Positions 22,801 to 34,746 of a stretch of 64,000 nucleotides of DNA are shown one piece after another. A program made the position numbers and the translations under genes. The stretch is taken from the NCBI RefSeq assembly GCF_040412425.1, contig NC_089742.1, positions 75,003,625-75,067,624 on the forward strand. The letters are read 5' to 3'. Under the pieces are notes generated by a model that saw nothing but the letters and a program-made list of their open reading frames with translations, had not been told where the DNA came from and did no database searches. How positions within the stretch are numbered: the first letter of the stretch is position 1; every line of letters begins with the position of its first letter. Source of the stretch: Macrobrachium rosenbergii. Its lineage: Eukaryota; Arthropoda; Malacostraca; Decapoda; Palaemonidae.

Positions 22801-24765
22801 TTTTCAAAAAATCACAGCACGCTTAGTTTTTAAGATTAAGAGTTCATTTTTGCTCCTTTTTTCTCATTGCCTGAAGTTTAGTATGCAACCATCAGAAATG
22901 AAAAAAATATCATTATCATATATAAATATTGGAATATATGACAGCGAAAAAAAAACTCATATATAATTGTATACAAATCGGGCTGTAAGCAAAACGTTAA
23001 AGCTAATGAGTTACTTTTTTAGTTGTATTGTACACTAAATTGCGATGATTTTGGTATATAACAGATTGTAAAACGATTAAAGCAACACAGAAAAATATTA
23101 TCACAAATGATGCATGAATTAATAATTCGGACGTAAAAAAAAGTTTTTTTTCAAAAATTCACCATAAATCGAAATATTGTGCTAGAGACTTTCCAATTGT
23201 TTCAAAATGAAGGAAATTGATTGAATATTACTAGACTGTAAGTTTTTTTAGCTTACAATTGCATTTTTTTACCATTTCGATCGAGTTAAAGTTGACCAAG
23301 GTTGATTTTTTCTATTTATCGTTATTTATATGTAAATATAAAAAACTGTGAAGAGCTAAAGGAATGATATATTTTTTGTTGTATTCTACATGAAATTGCG
23401 CACATTTTGATGTATAACACTTTATGTAACGAATAATATAAAACGGCGAAAAAATTACGACAAGGTGACTCAAGAAATGCTAGGATTTTCAGCGGAGTTC
23501 ATGTGCATGGAGCGAAGGAAAAGTTTTTTCAAAAATTCACCATAAATCGAAATATTGTGCCAGGGACTTTCCGTTTGTTGCAGAATAAAGGTAAATGATT
23601 GATTGTTACTAGAATGTAAGAATTTTGGCTTACGATTAGCGTTTTTCGAGCATTTCGGTCGAGTCAAAGTTGACCGAATGTTAAAATTTTGTCAGTTATT
23701 GTGATTTAAATGAAAATATTTCAAAACTGTTAAAAGCTAAAAGAATGATTTATTTTTGTTGTATTCTACATGAAATTGCACACATTTTGATGTATAACAC
23801 TTTTATGTAACGAATAATATAAAACGCAATGAAAAAATTACAAGGTGACTCAAGAAATGCTAGGATTTTCAGCGGAGTTCATGTTCACAGGAAGGGAGGG
23901 AAAAGTTTTTTCAAAAATTCACCATAAATTGAAATATTGTGCTAGAGACTTTCCGTTTGTTGCAGAATAAAGGGAAATGATTGATTGTTACTAGAATGTA
24001 AGAATTTTGGCCTCGCCATTGCGTTTTTCAAGCATTTTTGGTCGAGTCAAAGTTGACCGAATGTTAAAATTTTGTCAGTTATCGTGATTTAAATGAAAAT
24101 ATTTCAAAACTGTTAAGAGCTTAAAGAATGATTTATTTTTTGTTGTATTCTACATGAAATTGCGCACATTTTGTTGTATAACACACTCTGTAACGAATAT
24201 AAAACGGCGAAAAAAATTACGACAATGTGACTGAAGAAATGCTAGGATTTTCAGCGGAGTTAAGCGAAGCGAAAAAAGTTTTTTCCAAAAATTCACCATA
24301 AATCGAAATATTGTGCCAGGGACTTTCCGTTTGTTGCAGATTAAAGGTAAATGATAGAATGTAAGAATTTTGGCTTACAATTGTGTTTTTCGAGCATTTC
24401 GGTCGAGTCAAAGTTGACCGAATGTTAAAATTTTGTCAGTTATTGTGATTTAAATGAAAATATTTCAAAACTGTTAAAAGCTAAAAGAATGATTTATTTT
24501 TTGTTGTATTCTACATGAAATTGCGCACATTTTGATGTATAACACTGTATGTAACGAATAATATAAACGGCGCTAAAATTACAACAAGGTGACTCAAGAA
24601 ATGCTGACATTTTCAGTGGATTTCCCACGCGTGGTGGAAGGAAAAGGTTTTTTCAAAATTCACCATAAATTGAAATATTGTGCTAGAGACTATCCGTTTG
24701 TTGCAAAATGAAGGTAAATGATGGAATATCACCAGAATATTAGGTTTTTGCTTACCCAAAAGACC
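22790..24765. repeat. Tandem satellite, ~375-bp unit, about five copies
   Basis: The marker ttcaccataaat.gaaatattgtgc.ag.gactttcc recurs at about 23158, 23540, 23921, 24292 and 24659 (spacing 367-383 bp). Each unit also has gtcgagtcaaagttgacc, ttgttgtattctacatgaaattgc and aagaaatgctaggattttcagcgg. The first unit near 22790 is more diverged. ORFs inside (for example 23470-23667 and 24217-24411, minus) are paralogous by-products of the repeat. Confidence 0.9.
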
Positions 24766-24767
24766 TA

Positions 24768-24890
<123 letters not shown>

Positions 24891-25439
24891 CAGTGAACCC
24901 TCGTTTATCACGGTAGATAGGTTCTAGAACTGGCCACGATAGCTGAAAATCCATAAAAGGGACACCATATTTACAGTATTTATTTAACATGTATTCAGAC
25001 TTTTAAAACACTTTTACATAGTACTGTTAACAAACCACCCTTTACAGTAATGTACAGATGTCTACAATATTGTGCATACAGTACATAGGGCACAAATGAT
25101 AAGCAATAAACAGTAAATGAACATAAAAAATAGAAAGATTATTATGGTGCGTACTGTACAATTGTACAGTTTTTACTCACCACGATAGAGTTGGAAGTTA
25201 CAATAAAGCCCTCCTCGTTTGTACTGTTAACAAACCACCCTTTAATGTACAGAACACTTAATGCATGTACAGTACCTAATCTAAAACAGGCACTAATATC
25301 AAAATGTTAGAATATTAAAGTATATAAAGAAATAAAGATTGTTACTGTACCCACCATGAAAGAAGTTGAAGAAAAACTTGAATGATGATGGCGATGAATT
25401 TGCTGCACAAGAAATGATGATGATGAAGCTGATGGTGTC

Positions 25440-27277
25440 TTCTACTGTGCAGCCAATGATTGTATTTTAAAATCTCTTCAGACTGAGGTGTCTTTTCCTG
25501 GACACCTCTTCAACTTCTTCCTGGGACACTTCTTCAATTTCTTCGAAGGCATAGTAGCAGGAGGAACTGGCTCTTTTTTTGCGAGGCTGGAAGAACATTG
25601 TGATCGGAAGTTGCTGCGCTGCTTCTTTTTTGATCGAAGAGCATCCTGTAGGAGTCATGTCTTCATCGATTTTGTTGCAGAACTGCAGAGAACGAACCAT
25701 ATCCTCGTCCCATTCTTGTGACAATTCTTTCAGCTCCTTCAGCTCGGTTGCAGAGCTTGGCAAGCCGTTCTAATGTTAAGCCTGTTTCTTGACAACTTCT
25801 TGGGTCTCTTCCTGTGGTTCATTTTCTTCCTCACTGGCTGATTTTGTCAGGTCTTCGAGGTCTCGTCAGTTAGCGGCTGGGAATGGCAGTCCAACAACTT
25901 TTTCAACGTCTTCCGTCGTCATGTCGCCAAACCCGTCACCTCCAGTTATCGCAGCCAACTGCACAGATTTCCGTACTGCAGAGTGTTGAATCTACTAGGC
26001 GTAAATCCCGCCGTTGTAAACAATCTCGGACCACAACTTCCTCCAGCTCGCAAATAACGGTAGCAGGTTTCATTTCTTGCAGTGCCTTCTGGATGTTCTG
26101 AAGGCACGCGGCAATTGTTTTTTGTACTGCCGCCAGCCGCTTCAAATTGAATGTTTCATCCTCATCTTCTTAGGCGGCATCCACACACGCAACGAGGTCC
26201 GCAAGGTATTCTTCGTGTAGAGGGCCTGAACGCTACTGGATAACCCCTGGTCCATCGGAAGAATTAAGGCGTTGTGTTGGGTGGCAGGAACTCAACCTGA
26301 ATGCCCTCAAAAGAAAAGATCAGTCGGCGTGTCCACCAGCGTTATCCAACAGGAGAAGGATCTTAAATGGCAAGCCCTTCTCTAAGAGATATTTACTGAC
26401 TTGTGGGATAAAACACTGGGTGGAACCAGTTGGAATCATTATCTTCGTGAATCCATGCTTTTGGATTATGCATCCAATGCATGGGAAGGAGATTCTTATT
26501 TTTATTTTTCAAGGCACGAGGGTTTTTCGACTTATAAATAAGCCCTGGCTTTAGCAAAATCCTGCAGCATTGCCACACATCACGAGGGTAACACGATCTT
26601 TGAATGCTTTAAAGCCAGAGGCTTTGGCTTCTTCTTTGAACAGGAAAGTTCGCGATGGCATTCTCTTCCAAAACAAAACCCGTCTCATCCATATTAAAGA
26701 CTTGTTCCTTGTATCCACCTTCAGCGATAATATTCTTGAACGTCTCATTAATGCAGAAGTTTCAGCAGCGACCATGTCAGTGAAGCAGCCCGCCATGCAT
26801 GCAGGGAAACGCTTTTCAGGCCGTAAGCGTTTCTGAAACTTAAAACCATCCATTTGCTGGCGGTAAAACGTCATGTCTGAGGCTGGGAATCAGTGGATGT
26901 CCTGCTTGAGGTTCATCTACATCATCTTCGCTCGTCTTCCTCTTCTTCTTCAGGGCGTGGTCGCCATCATCTTGAGGTTCCTTTGCGCAAAATTCTCATA
27001 CAACCTCAAAGCCTTGGTTCGGATGGTGTTCAGATCCAAGGCTATTTTCTTCTTCGGCAGTCGGCAATCCAGATTGACAAAGCACCTTCCATACGGACGA
27101 TCGCTTTATTACGAGCCGTAACAACTCGCTTTTGTTGACTTGCTAAAGGTGATGGCAGCCGTCTTCCTAATCTTCGCCTCATCCTTCTTAATGTAGCTTA
27201 ACGGTGGATTCATTCACTCCAAAATGGCGGCCACAGCCGCGTAACTTCTCCCTTCCTTCAACATATCGAGAAGTGTC
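25440..27277 (-). pseudogene. Tigger-type (pogo/CENPB-like) transposase, main part
   Basis: Read on the minus strand from 27277. The N-terminal DNA-binding region has KVTLLDMLKEGRSYAAVA and LEVNESTVKLH, a CENPB/pogo helix-turn-helix. The DDE catalytic core follows: FNMDETGFV (first Asp at 26689-26687), KASGFKAFKDRVTLVMCGNAAG, NPRALKN and LPFKILLLLDNAGGHAD (second Asp at 26345-26343). The C-terminal part has KRLAAVQKTIAACLQNIQKALQEM and an acidic tail near 25500. The domain order and motifs identify a Tigger transposase, which cuts and pastes the flanking element at TA sites. Frameshifts and stops show it is inactive. The first ~26 residues lie beyond the copia array at 32661-32739. Confidence 0.8.
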
Positions 27278-27282
27278 ACCTT

Positions 27283-27708
27283 TGAAAATTTTTCTAGCCT
27301 AACCTATCCTTAAATCATTCAATTATGTGATCCACTCACCTGTTCACGTTGTTCTTTTTACTCTATGCAATCCAGCTTTCGACAACAAAAACCAAAAACA
27401 GACTTACAACCCAACCATTATCGCCCTCTAACCTTCAGAGAGCTCTCTCTACCTCTTTCCACCATGCTTTCAACACTCCGCTCCTTGTTTGTTTACATTT
27501 TTCTCCCTCCACCATTTTTAGAAACTGTGACGTCACTTCCTATGACGTCACAACAATAACATACTCTTTAAACATAAGGAATGCTATGCTATAAAAACAT
27601 CTTATAAAATTAAACATGTGCTTTTTTTTATACATTCTGCAATACCCATACACTTCATCAATGCAGAAAATAAAATAATGACTAACTTATAAAACTAACA
27701 TACAATCA
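27283..27708 (-). repeat. copia LTR 1 (3'-most in coding sense)
   Basis: Starts TGAAAATTTTTCTAGCC on the plus strand and ends CATACAATCA, so in coding sense it is TG...CA. A purine-rich tract just inside (reverse of 27711-27733, GGAGGGAGAAGGAG) is the polypurine tract. Confidence 0.9.
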
Positions 27709-29743
27709 CACTTATCTCCTTCTCCCTCCCCCCAGCCTTTTCTTATCCTAATCCCCTCTAATCTCCATTATTCTCCAATTCTTTTACCCTCTACATAATT
27801 CCTAATGCTTTCCCCAGAAACTCCAGCTTTGGTCAATACATCAGCTATCTGATGCTTTCCTTTATCCATCTCACCTCACTTATTTCTCCAGATTCTATTG
27901 TTTCTCTTATTGCTGCAATATCAATTTTTAATCTCTTACTACTTACTCCGGCCCCAGTTTTATTGCAGTCATTAGGGTTTTGCTATCAGTTTTTTCACCA
28001 GTGCTTCTAATTTTCTCCCTCCTACTATCTCTTCCCACAAATGTTTGAAATATATCAATCCTTCTATGGCCTCCCCAACACTCAGAGCTTCTGCTTCAAT
28101 GGTGGACTTTGCTACTCTTCTAGATTTTCTGGATTTCCACCATATGGGGCTTCTCCTTTACCATCTGTCAATGATATCACATAACCTAATTGAGTATGAC
28201 CATCTTCAATATTCCCTGAATGAAGCATCTGCATAGGCTTCCCAATAAATCTTTTCTTCTTCTAACTCACTTATTATCACTTCTCCCATTATGCCCTTAG
28301 TTTTTCTCACTATCTTAATCAGCTTTCTCATATCTTGAGTCGTTCCTTCTTTAAAAGCTTTACTTAATTCACTAACATCATATGATATTTCTGGCACAGT
28401 ATGTGGTCAGCGATACCCAATTCAACTGTCCTACCACTGATCTATATTCTGTTAACTCCTTTTGTCCTAATACTCTATTACCTGTAAATCTTCTGGCTTC
28501 TGGTTCTCTTATAGAATTTATATACTGCCACTGATTAAGACAAATTCCATTTTCTTATGCTCTACTATTACTCCTATATACTTAAAACTTTTACTTTCTT
28601 GTTCTCCTACTTGTAATTTCCCTTTCAATTTCCCAATTGTTTCCTTTAAAAATCCTTCAGTTCCTCCATAGCAAAAATCATCTACATGTGTACATAAAAT
28701 ACCATTCAATTTATTGTCTTTTTCCAAAAGAATATATTAGGTTCTAATCTACTCCTCTCACCTTTAAGCTCCTCCACCAGTTTTACCACCTTACAATACC
28801 ATGCCTTTGCTGCATCCTTGAGCCCATAAACAGTTTTCTTCAATTTCCATAATCCACTCCAACCATCTTCACTAGGTGGTTTTAAATATACCTCTCATAA
28901 ATTTCATCACCCTGTAGATATGCAGTTTTTACATCTAACGTATAACAATTCCAATCTTTCAGTTTTATTACTGTCAAACAAAATTTTAAAATTTTGGCAT
29001 TGCATGTAGGAGCATCTTTTTTCCTTTCAGCCATTTCTTCTTCAAAACCTCTAGCTACCAATCTTGCTTTACATATCCTTTCCCCACCTTTTACCTTTTC
29101 AGTTACTATCCATCTTGTAGATATAGCTTTTTGTCCAGTGTCATTTACCTCCTCATATACCTTGTTTTCTCTCCAACTTTGTAGCTCTTTTTCTTTAGCT
29201 TCAATTACATTTCTATTTTCTGAATCCTAGCAAAACCTCTTCTTCATCTTCAATTTTTTTTCTACATGACTATAATCTCTTAAGTCAACCCATCCCTTGT
29301 CACCTGACTGTGAGTCTTCTACATTGTACGACACTTCAGCCCAAGATTTGCTTGATCTTTTCCTGCAAGGCTCAATATCGTCCACTCACTCTCTACTTGT
29401 CCTGTATTTTTGTTTATAGCTCTAACTCTATTTCCTTTCTGAATTTGGGTATCTCTTCTATTAACTCCCTTTCTTCTGTTACCTCACTTTTCCCTTCATC
29501 TTCCAGTGTTTCCTCTGCCAAATCTCTTTCTATAGTCTCTTCTACATCAGCATTCCTTCTCCAGCCAATTATCATCTTTCCTTCCTGCTCATCTATATTC
29601 CCTTCCTTTGATGCAAGGGATTCATCTTTCACAGTGTGTGTTTTGTCTACTTTAAGTATCTTCTCCTTTTCTGGTGATAGTCTTTGAATCCTAGTAACAT
29701 GTATTCTCGCTACTTCTCTTAGAGAATCCCCATGTTTAACCAC
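27709..29743 (-). pseudogene. copia polyprotein remnant, unit 1 (RT-RNase H; gag-protease-integrase missing)
   Basis: Minus-strand order from the PBS: a short gag-start-like stretch (DSLREVARIHVTRIQRLSPE), then directly an acidic linker (VEETIERDLAEETLEDEG). Reverse transcriptase pieces follow, including CTHVDDFCYGG (the HVDD active-site box at 28688-28677), then YEAYADASF and the RNase H tail with SRKSRRVAKSTI. The internal region is only about half the usual copia length. No CCHC zinc knuckle, protease D(S/T)G or integrase HHCC/DDE motif is visible. Many frameshifts. It can be mobilised, if at all, only in trans. Confidence 0.8.
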
Positions 29744-29755
29744 GCTCTGCTACCA
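29744..29755 (-). promoter_or_regulatory. copia primer-binding site, unit 1
   Basis: Coding-sense TGGTAGCAGAGC, two bases after the LTR end. It complements the CTCTGCTACCA 3' end of initiator tRNA-Met, which would prime minus-strand DNA synthesis. An identical site for unit 2 ends at 32228. Confidence 0.8.
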
Positions 29756-29757
29756 TT

Positions 29758-30183
29758 TGAAAATTTTTCTAGCCTAACCTATCCTTAAATCATTCAATTA
29801 TGTGATCCACTCACCTGTTCACGTTGTTCTTTTTACTCTATGCAATCCAGCTTTCGACAACAAAACCACAAACAGACTTACAACCCTCAACCATTATCGC
29901 CCTAACCTTCAGAGAGCTCTCATACCTCTTTCCACCATGCTTTCAACACTCCGCTCCTTGTTTGTTTGCATTTTCTCCCCGTCCCGCCATTTTCGGCCCT
30001 GTGACGTCACTTCCTATGACGTCACAACAATAACATACTCTTTAAACATAAGGAATGCTATGCTATAAAAACATCTTATAAAATTAAACATGTGCTTTCT
30101 TTTTATACATTCTGCAATACCCATACACTTCATCAATGCAGAAAATAAAATAATGACTAACTTATAAAACTAACATACAATCA
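29758..30183 (-). repeat. copia LTR 2 (shared, central)
   Basis: Same boundaries as LTR 1. It acts as the 5' LTR of the left unit and the 3' LTR of the right unit. Primer-binding site on one side (29744-29755), polypurine tract on the other. Confidence 0.9.
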
Positions 30184-32216
30184 CATCTTATCTCCTTCTC
30201 CTCCCCTCCACCATTTTCTTATCTAATCCCTCTAATCTCCATTATTCTCCAATTCTTTACCCTCTACATAATTCCTAATGCTTTCCCCAGAAACTCCAGC
30301 TTTGGTCAATACATCAGCTATCTGATGCTTTCCTTTTATCCATCTCACCTCACTTATTTCTCCAGATTCTATTGTTTCTCTTATTGCTGCAATATCAATT
30401 TTAATCTCTTACTACTTACTCGAAGTACCGCTTGATTTTATTGCAGTCATTAGGGTTTTTTTATCAGTTTTCACCAGTGCTTCTAATTTTCTCCCTCCTA
30501 CTATCTCTTCCCACAAATGTTTGAAATATATCAATCCTTCTATGGCCTCCCCAACACTCAGAGCTTCTGCTTCAATGGTGGACTTTGCTACTCTTCTAGA
30601 TTTTCTGGATTTGCCACCATATAGGGCTTCTCTTTTTACCATCTGTCAATGATATGAAAACCCAATTGAGGTTTGACCATCTTCAATATTCCCGAATGAA
30701 GCATCTGCATAGGCTTCCCAATAAATCTTTTCTTCTTCTAACTCACTTTTATCACTTTTCCCATTATGCCCTTAGTTTTTCTCACTATCTTAATCAGCTT
30801 TCTCATTATCTTGAGTATTTCCTTCACTTTAAAATGCTTTACTTAATTCACTAACATCATATGATATTTCTGGCACAGTATGTAGGATACCCAATTCAAC
30901 TGTCCTACCACTGATCTATATTCTGTTAACCTCCTTTTTGTCCTAATACTCTATTACCTGTAAATCTTCTGCCTTCTGGTTCTCTTATAGAATTTATATA
31001 CTGCCACTGATTAAGACAAATTCCATTTTCCTTATGCTCTACTATTACTCCTATATACTTAAAACTTTTCTTACTTTCTTGTTCTCCTACTTGTAATTTC
31101 CTTTCAATTTCCCAATTGTTTCAAAAAAATCCTTCAGTTCCTCCATAGCAAAAATCATCTACATGTGTACATAAAATACCATTCAATTTATTGTCTTTTT
31201 CCAAAAGAATATATTAGGTTCTAATCTACCCTCTCACCTTTAAGCTCCTCCACCAGTTTTACCACCTTGACAATACCATGCCTTTGCTGCATCCTTGAAT
31301 CCAGAAACAGTTTTCTTCAATTTCCATAATCCACTCAACCATCTTCACTCAGGTGGTTTTAAATATACCTCTTCTATTTATTTCATTTTCCTGTAGATAT
31401 GCAGTTTTTACATCTAACGTAACAATTCCAATCTTTCAGTTTTATTACTGTCAAACAAAATTTTAAAATTTCGGCATTGCATGTAGGAGCATCTTTTTCC
31501 CATTCAGCCATTTCTTCTTCAAAACCTCTAGCTACCAATCTTGCTTTATCATATCCTTTCCCCACCTTTTACCTTTTCAGTTACTATCCATCTTTCCAGA
31601 TATAGCTTTTTGTCCAATGTCATTTACCTCCTCATATACCTTGTTTTCTCTCAACTTTGTAGTTCTTTTTCTTTAGCTTCAATTACATTTCAACTTTTTC
31701 GAATCCAGCAAAACCTCTTCTTCATCTTCAATTTTTTCTACATGACTATAATCTCTTAAGTCAACCCATCCCTTGTCACCTGACTGTGAGTCTTCTACAT
31801 TGTACTCAATCAGCCCAAGATTTGCTTGATCTTTTCCTGCAAGGCTCAATATCTTTCCACTCTTCTACTTGTCCTGTATTTTTGTTTATAGCTCTAACTC
31901 TATTTCCCTTTCTGAATTTGGGTATCTCTTCTATTAACTCACTTTCTTCTGTTACCTCACTTTTCCCTTCATCTTCCAGTGTTTCCTCTGCCAAATCTCT
32001 TTCTATAGTCTCTTCTACATCAGCATTCCTTCTCCAGCCAATTATCATCTTTCCTTCCTGCTCATCTATATTCCCTTCCTTTGATGCAAGGGATTCATCT
32101 TTCACAGTGTGTGTTTTGTCTACTTTAAGTATCTTCTCCTTTTCTGGTGATAGTCTTTGAATCCTAGTAACATGTATTCTACTACTTCTCTTAGAGAATC
32201 CCCCATGTTTAACCAC
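30184..32216 (-). pseudogene. copia polyprotein remnant, unit 2
   Basis: Same content as unit 1, with small indels. The 136-codon acidic ORF at 32216-31806 is the gag-start/linker fusion. KARLVARGFEEEMAEWEKDA (31560-31500) marks the RT start. RNase H with RKSRRVAKSTIEAEALSVGE lies at 30630-30412. The same gag-protease-integrase deletion is present, so the deletion preceded the duplication. Confidence 0.8.
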
Positions 32217-32228
32217 GCTCTGCTACCA
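32217..32228 (-). promoter_or_regulatory. copia primer-binding site, unit 2
   Basis: Same sequence as the unit 1 site, two bases inside LTR 3. Complementary to the initiator tRNA-Met 3' end. Confidence 0.8.
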
Positions 32229-32230
32229 TT

Positions 32231-32655
32231 TGAAAATTTTTCTAGCCTAACCTATCCTTAAATCATTCAATTATGTGATCCACTCACCTGTTCACGTTGT
32301 TCTTTTTACTCTATGCAATCCAGCTTTCACAACAAAAACCACAAACAGATTTTACAACCCAACCATTATCGCCCTAACCTTCAGAGAGCTCTCTCTACCT
32401 CTTTCCACCATGCTTTCAACACTCCCGCTCCTTGTTTGTTTACATTTTTCTCCCTCCCGCATTTTAGATCCTGTGGACGTCACTTCCTATGACGCCACAA
32501 CAATAACATACTCTTTAAACATAAGGAATGCTATGCTATAAAAACATCTTATAAAATTAAACATGTGCTTTCTTTTATACATTCTGCAATACCCATACAC
32601 TTCATCAATGCAGAAAATAAAATAATGACTAACTTATAAAACTAACATACAATCA
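32231..32655 (-). repeat. copia LTR 3 (5'-most in coding sense)
   Basis: Same boundaries as the other LTRs. Followed by the ACCTT target duplication and the Tigger transposase N-terminus. Confidence 0.9.
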
Positions 32656-32660
32656 ACCTT

Positions 32661-32739
32661 CTCAGCAATCGTCATCATTTTCCATTGGCGTTTAGGGCTC
32701 AGTACCAGCCTTAGCAGAAGCAGAACGCTTGGGAGCCAT
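32661..32739 (-). pseudogene. Tigger transposase N-terminus, separated by copia insertion
   Basis: The start ATG is at 32739-32737 on the minus strand and encodes MAPKRSASAKAGTEP. A one-base shift follows, then a frame reading MMTIAEK that runs exactly into KVTLLDMLKEG at 27277 once the copia array and one copy of its ACCTT target duplication are ignored. MAPKR... is the usual Tigger start. This proves that the array sits inside the coding sequence. Confidence 0.8.
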
Positions 32740-33523
32740 TGTAGGGGTTAAACAAAGTTAAAAAAGTTCAACTTCAAACACACACTGTCACGCTGCACTG
32801 GTAATGTAAACGGCATCTATCTACCGAGAGCTGGAAACGAAGTTGCAGCGAGAAGATGCTGGTCAGAGACAAGGGAAGCTGCTGCGGTCGGAGAACGGTC
32901 AAAACACCAATCACAGGCGAGAGTACAAAACTTGGGAGCTGATTCGTCATCTATCACCAATGGAACCAATTACACCCCATCTTACATGCTAGTTTCAAAT
33001 TCAAATATACTTTTTACGCTATTTTATGCTTTTTTGTTGTAGTAGTATAGGTTTATTCGAGATGTGATTTTTGCAACAAACAATATTATTGGATGCAGTA
33101 CAAAAGATTCATGGAAAAGATGCACATTCATTACATTTGTATTTTATAATTAGTATATATGTAGCCATCAGCAGCCTTACACCATTCAAATATGACAATG
33201 TCGGACTGCATCTGATTAGCGTTTCATGTTCAGTTTAATTTTACTAGTACTGTAATGAATTATCGTATGATCACATTCTCTTTTGTTTAATTTCATTTTG
33301 TACTGAATTATATGTCATAATGCAATGAACCAACAGTACTAGCAGATATTAATAATTATTAATGGAATTAATGAAATATTTGAGTCTTCATATATCGCAC
33401 TATTTTTGAAATTTCCGAAAATCCGCTTATATATTTTCTCCCTATAATATACATACGTGATGGAAAAAATGCTAGGATTGAATCAGCGATAGTTCCCACC
33501 GCGGAGGGAAGGAGGGTTCACTG

Positions 33524-33830
<307 letters not shown>

Positions 33831-33835
33831 TTTCA

Positions 33836-34201
33836 GCAGGCAGTCCCGGTTTAAAGCTTTTTCAAAAATTCGACGTTCGAGGTTTGTCTACAGACGCTTT
33901 TCAAATATATTCATCAGAAATTATTTCCAACTTACGGCGCATGTTCCGGGTTACGACGGCGTCATTTCCGTCCGACGGAAGAAATATGGCCCCAAAATGG
34001 CAGAATAATCATAATTTGAAGGTTTTTTGATGTAAAACTCAATAATAATGCAGTTTACATCGTATTCGTTTTCAATGCACCCAGAGCATTAAAAGTAAGG
34101 TTTTCTTATGATTTTGACGATTTTTATATGATGTTCCAAAGAATGCGATTTTTTCAGTTACGACGCATAAGAACGGAACCCCAAAAATAAACCATAAATC
34201 G

Positions 34202-34205
<4 letters not shown>
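33836..34205 (+). mobile_element. CAGGCAGTCCC-family MITE, copy A
   Basis: Starts gcaggcagtcccggttt. It shares tttcaaatatattcatcagaaattatttcc, acggaagaaatatggc, ggcagaataatca and agcattaaaagtaaggtttt with the copy at 48138-48497. The right terminus is lost in the following (TA)n tract. Confidence 0.75.
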
Positions 34206-34248
<43 letters not shown>

Positions 34249-34281
34249 TTATATCTATGTATATATATATATATATATATC

Positions 34282-34377
<96 letters not shown>

Positions 34378-34395
34378 TATATATATATACATTGA
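34204..34395. repeat. (TA)n microsatellite
   Basis: TA tract with a few interruptions between the MITE and the piggyBac region. Confidence 0.95.
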
Positions 34396-34746
34396 TACAT
34401 ACATGTATATATAATATTATATTGTTTTTTACTTTGGTACGAATACATAACTAAAAGGATTGCTTGTGAAAAACTTTTTTTTTTTTGCATAAAACGAAAT
34501 AATATACAAAACACCAATAAATACAGGTATATAAAAACTTGTAATAAATATAAAACTAAAAATAAATTCAATGCAGAATACTCACTCGTAATCCTGACTC
34601 TTCGTTCTGTTCTTGTTTTCTCCTCCTCCATTGAAGAGTCTTGCATTTTTTCCTCTCGACATGACGAGGCACAGGCTGAGGAGGGAGACGCGCCCTTACT
34701 ACTGCGGATGGGCCGCACCGGTGGCCCGCTGCGCCCCCGGTGTTGC

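Larger units (their letters stand above)
27278..32660 (-). mobile_element. Tandem Ty1/copia array: LTR-internal-LTR-internal-LTR
   Basis: Three near-identical LTRs of about 425 bp (27283-27708, 29758-30183, 32231-32655) are separated by two internal regions of about 2.05 kb. The whole array, not each unit, is flanked by the 5-bp duplication ACCTT (27278-27282 and 32656-32660). Coding is on the minus strand. The repeat spacing is 2475 and 2473 bp. The protein style (RVAKSTIEAEALSVGEAIEGL) recalls the GalEa copia group of aquatic animals, from memory. Confidence 0.9.
24891..33523 (-). mobile_element. Tigger/pogo-type DNA transposon, interrupted by a copia array
   Basis: The left edge CAGTGAACCCTCGTTTATC is matched by the inverted right edge GGAGGGTTCACTG at 33523. 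Both sides abut TA repeats, so the element lies in a (TA)n tract with a TA target. The total is about 8.6 kb; without the copia array it is about 3.25 kb, normal for an autonomous Tigger. The minus-strand transposase is split by the array at 27283-32655. The transposase shows stops and frameshifts. Confidence 0.8.

Noticed and set aside
22790..24765. Regularly spaced repeats resembling a CRISPR array
   Set aside because: The unit is ~375 bp with diverged copies and no short identical repeats or unique spacers. The context is eukaryotic, so it is a satellite.
29310..32160. Two near-identical ~125-codon Ser/Phe-rich plus-strand ORFs
   Set aside because: Antisense of the acidic copia linker on the minus strand; duplicated because the copia unit is duplicated.
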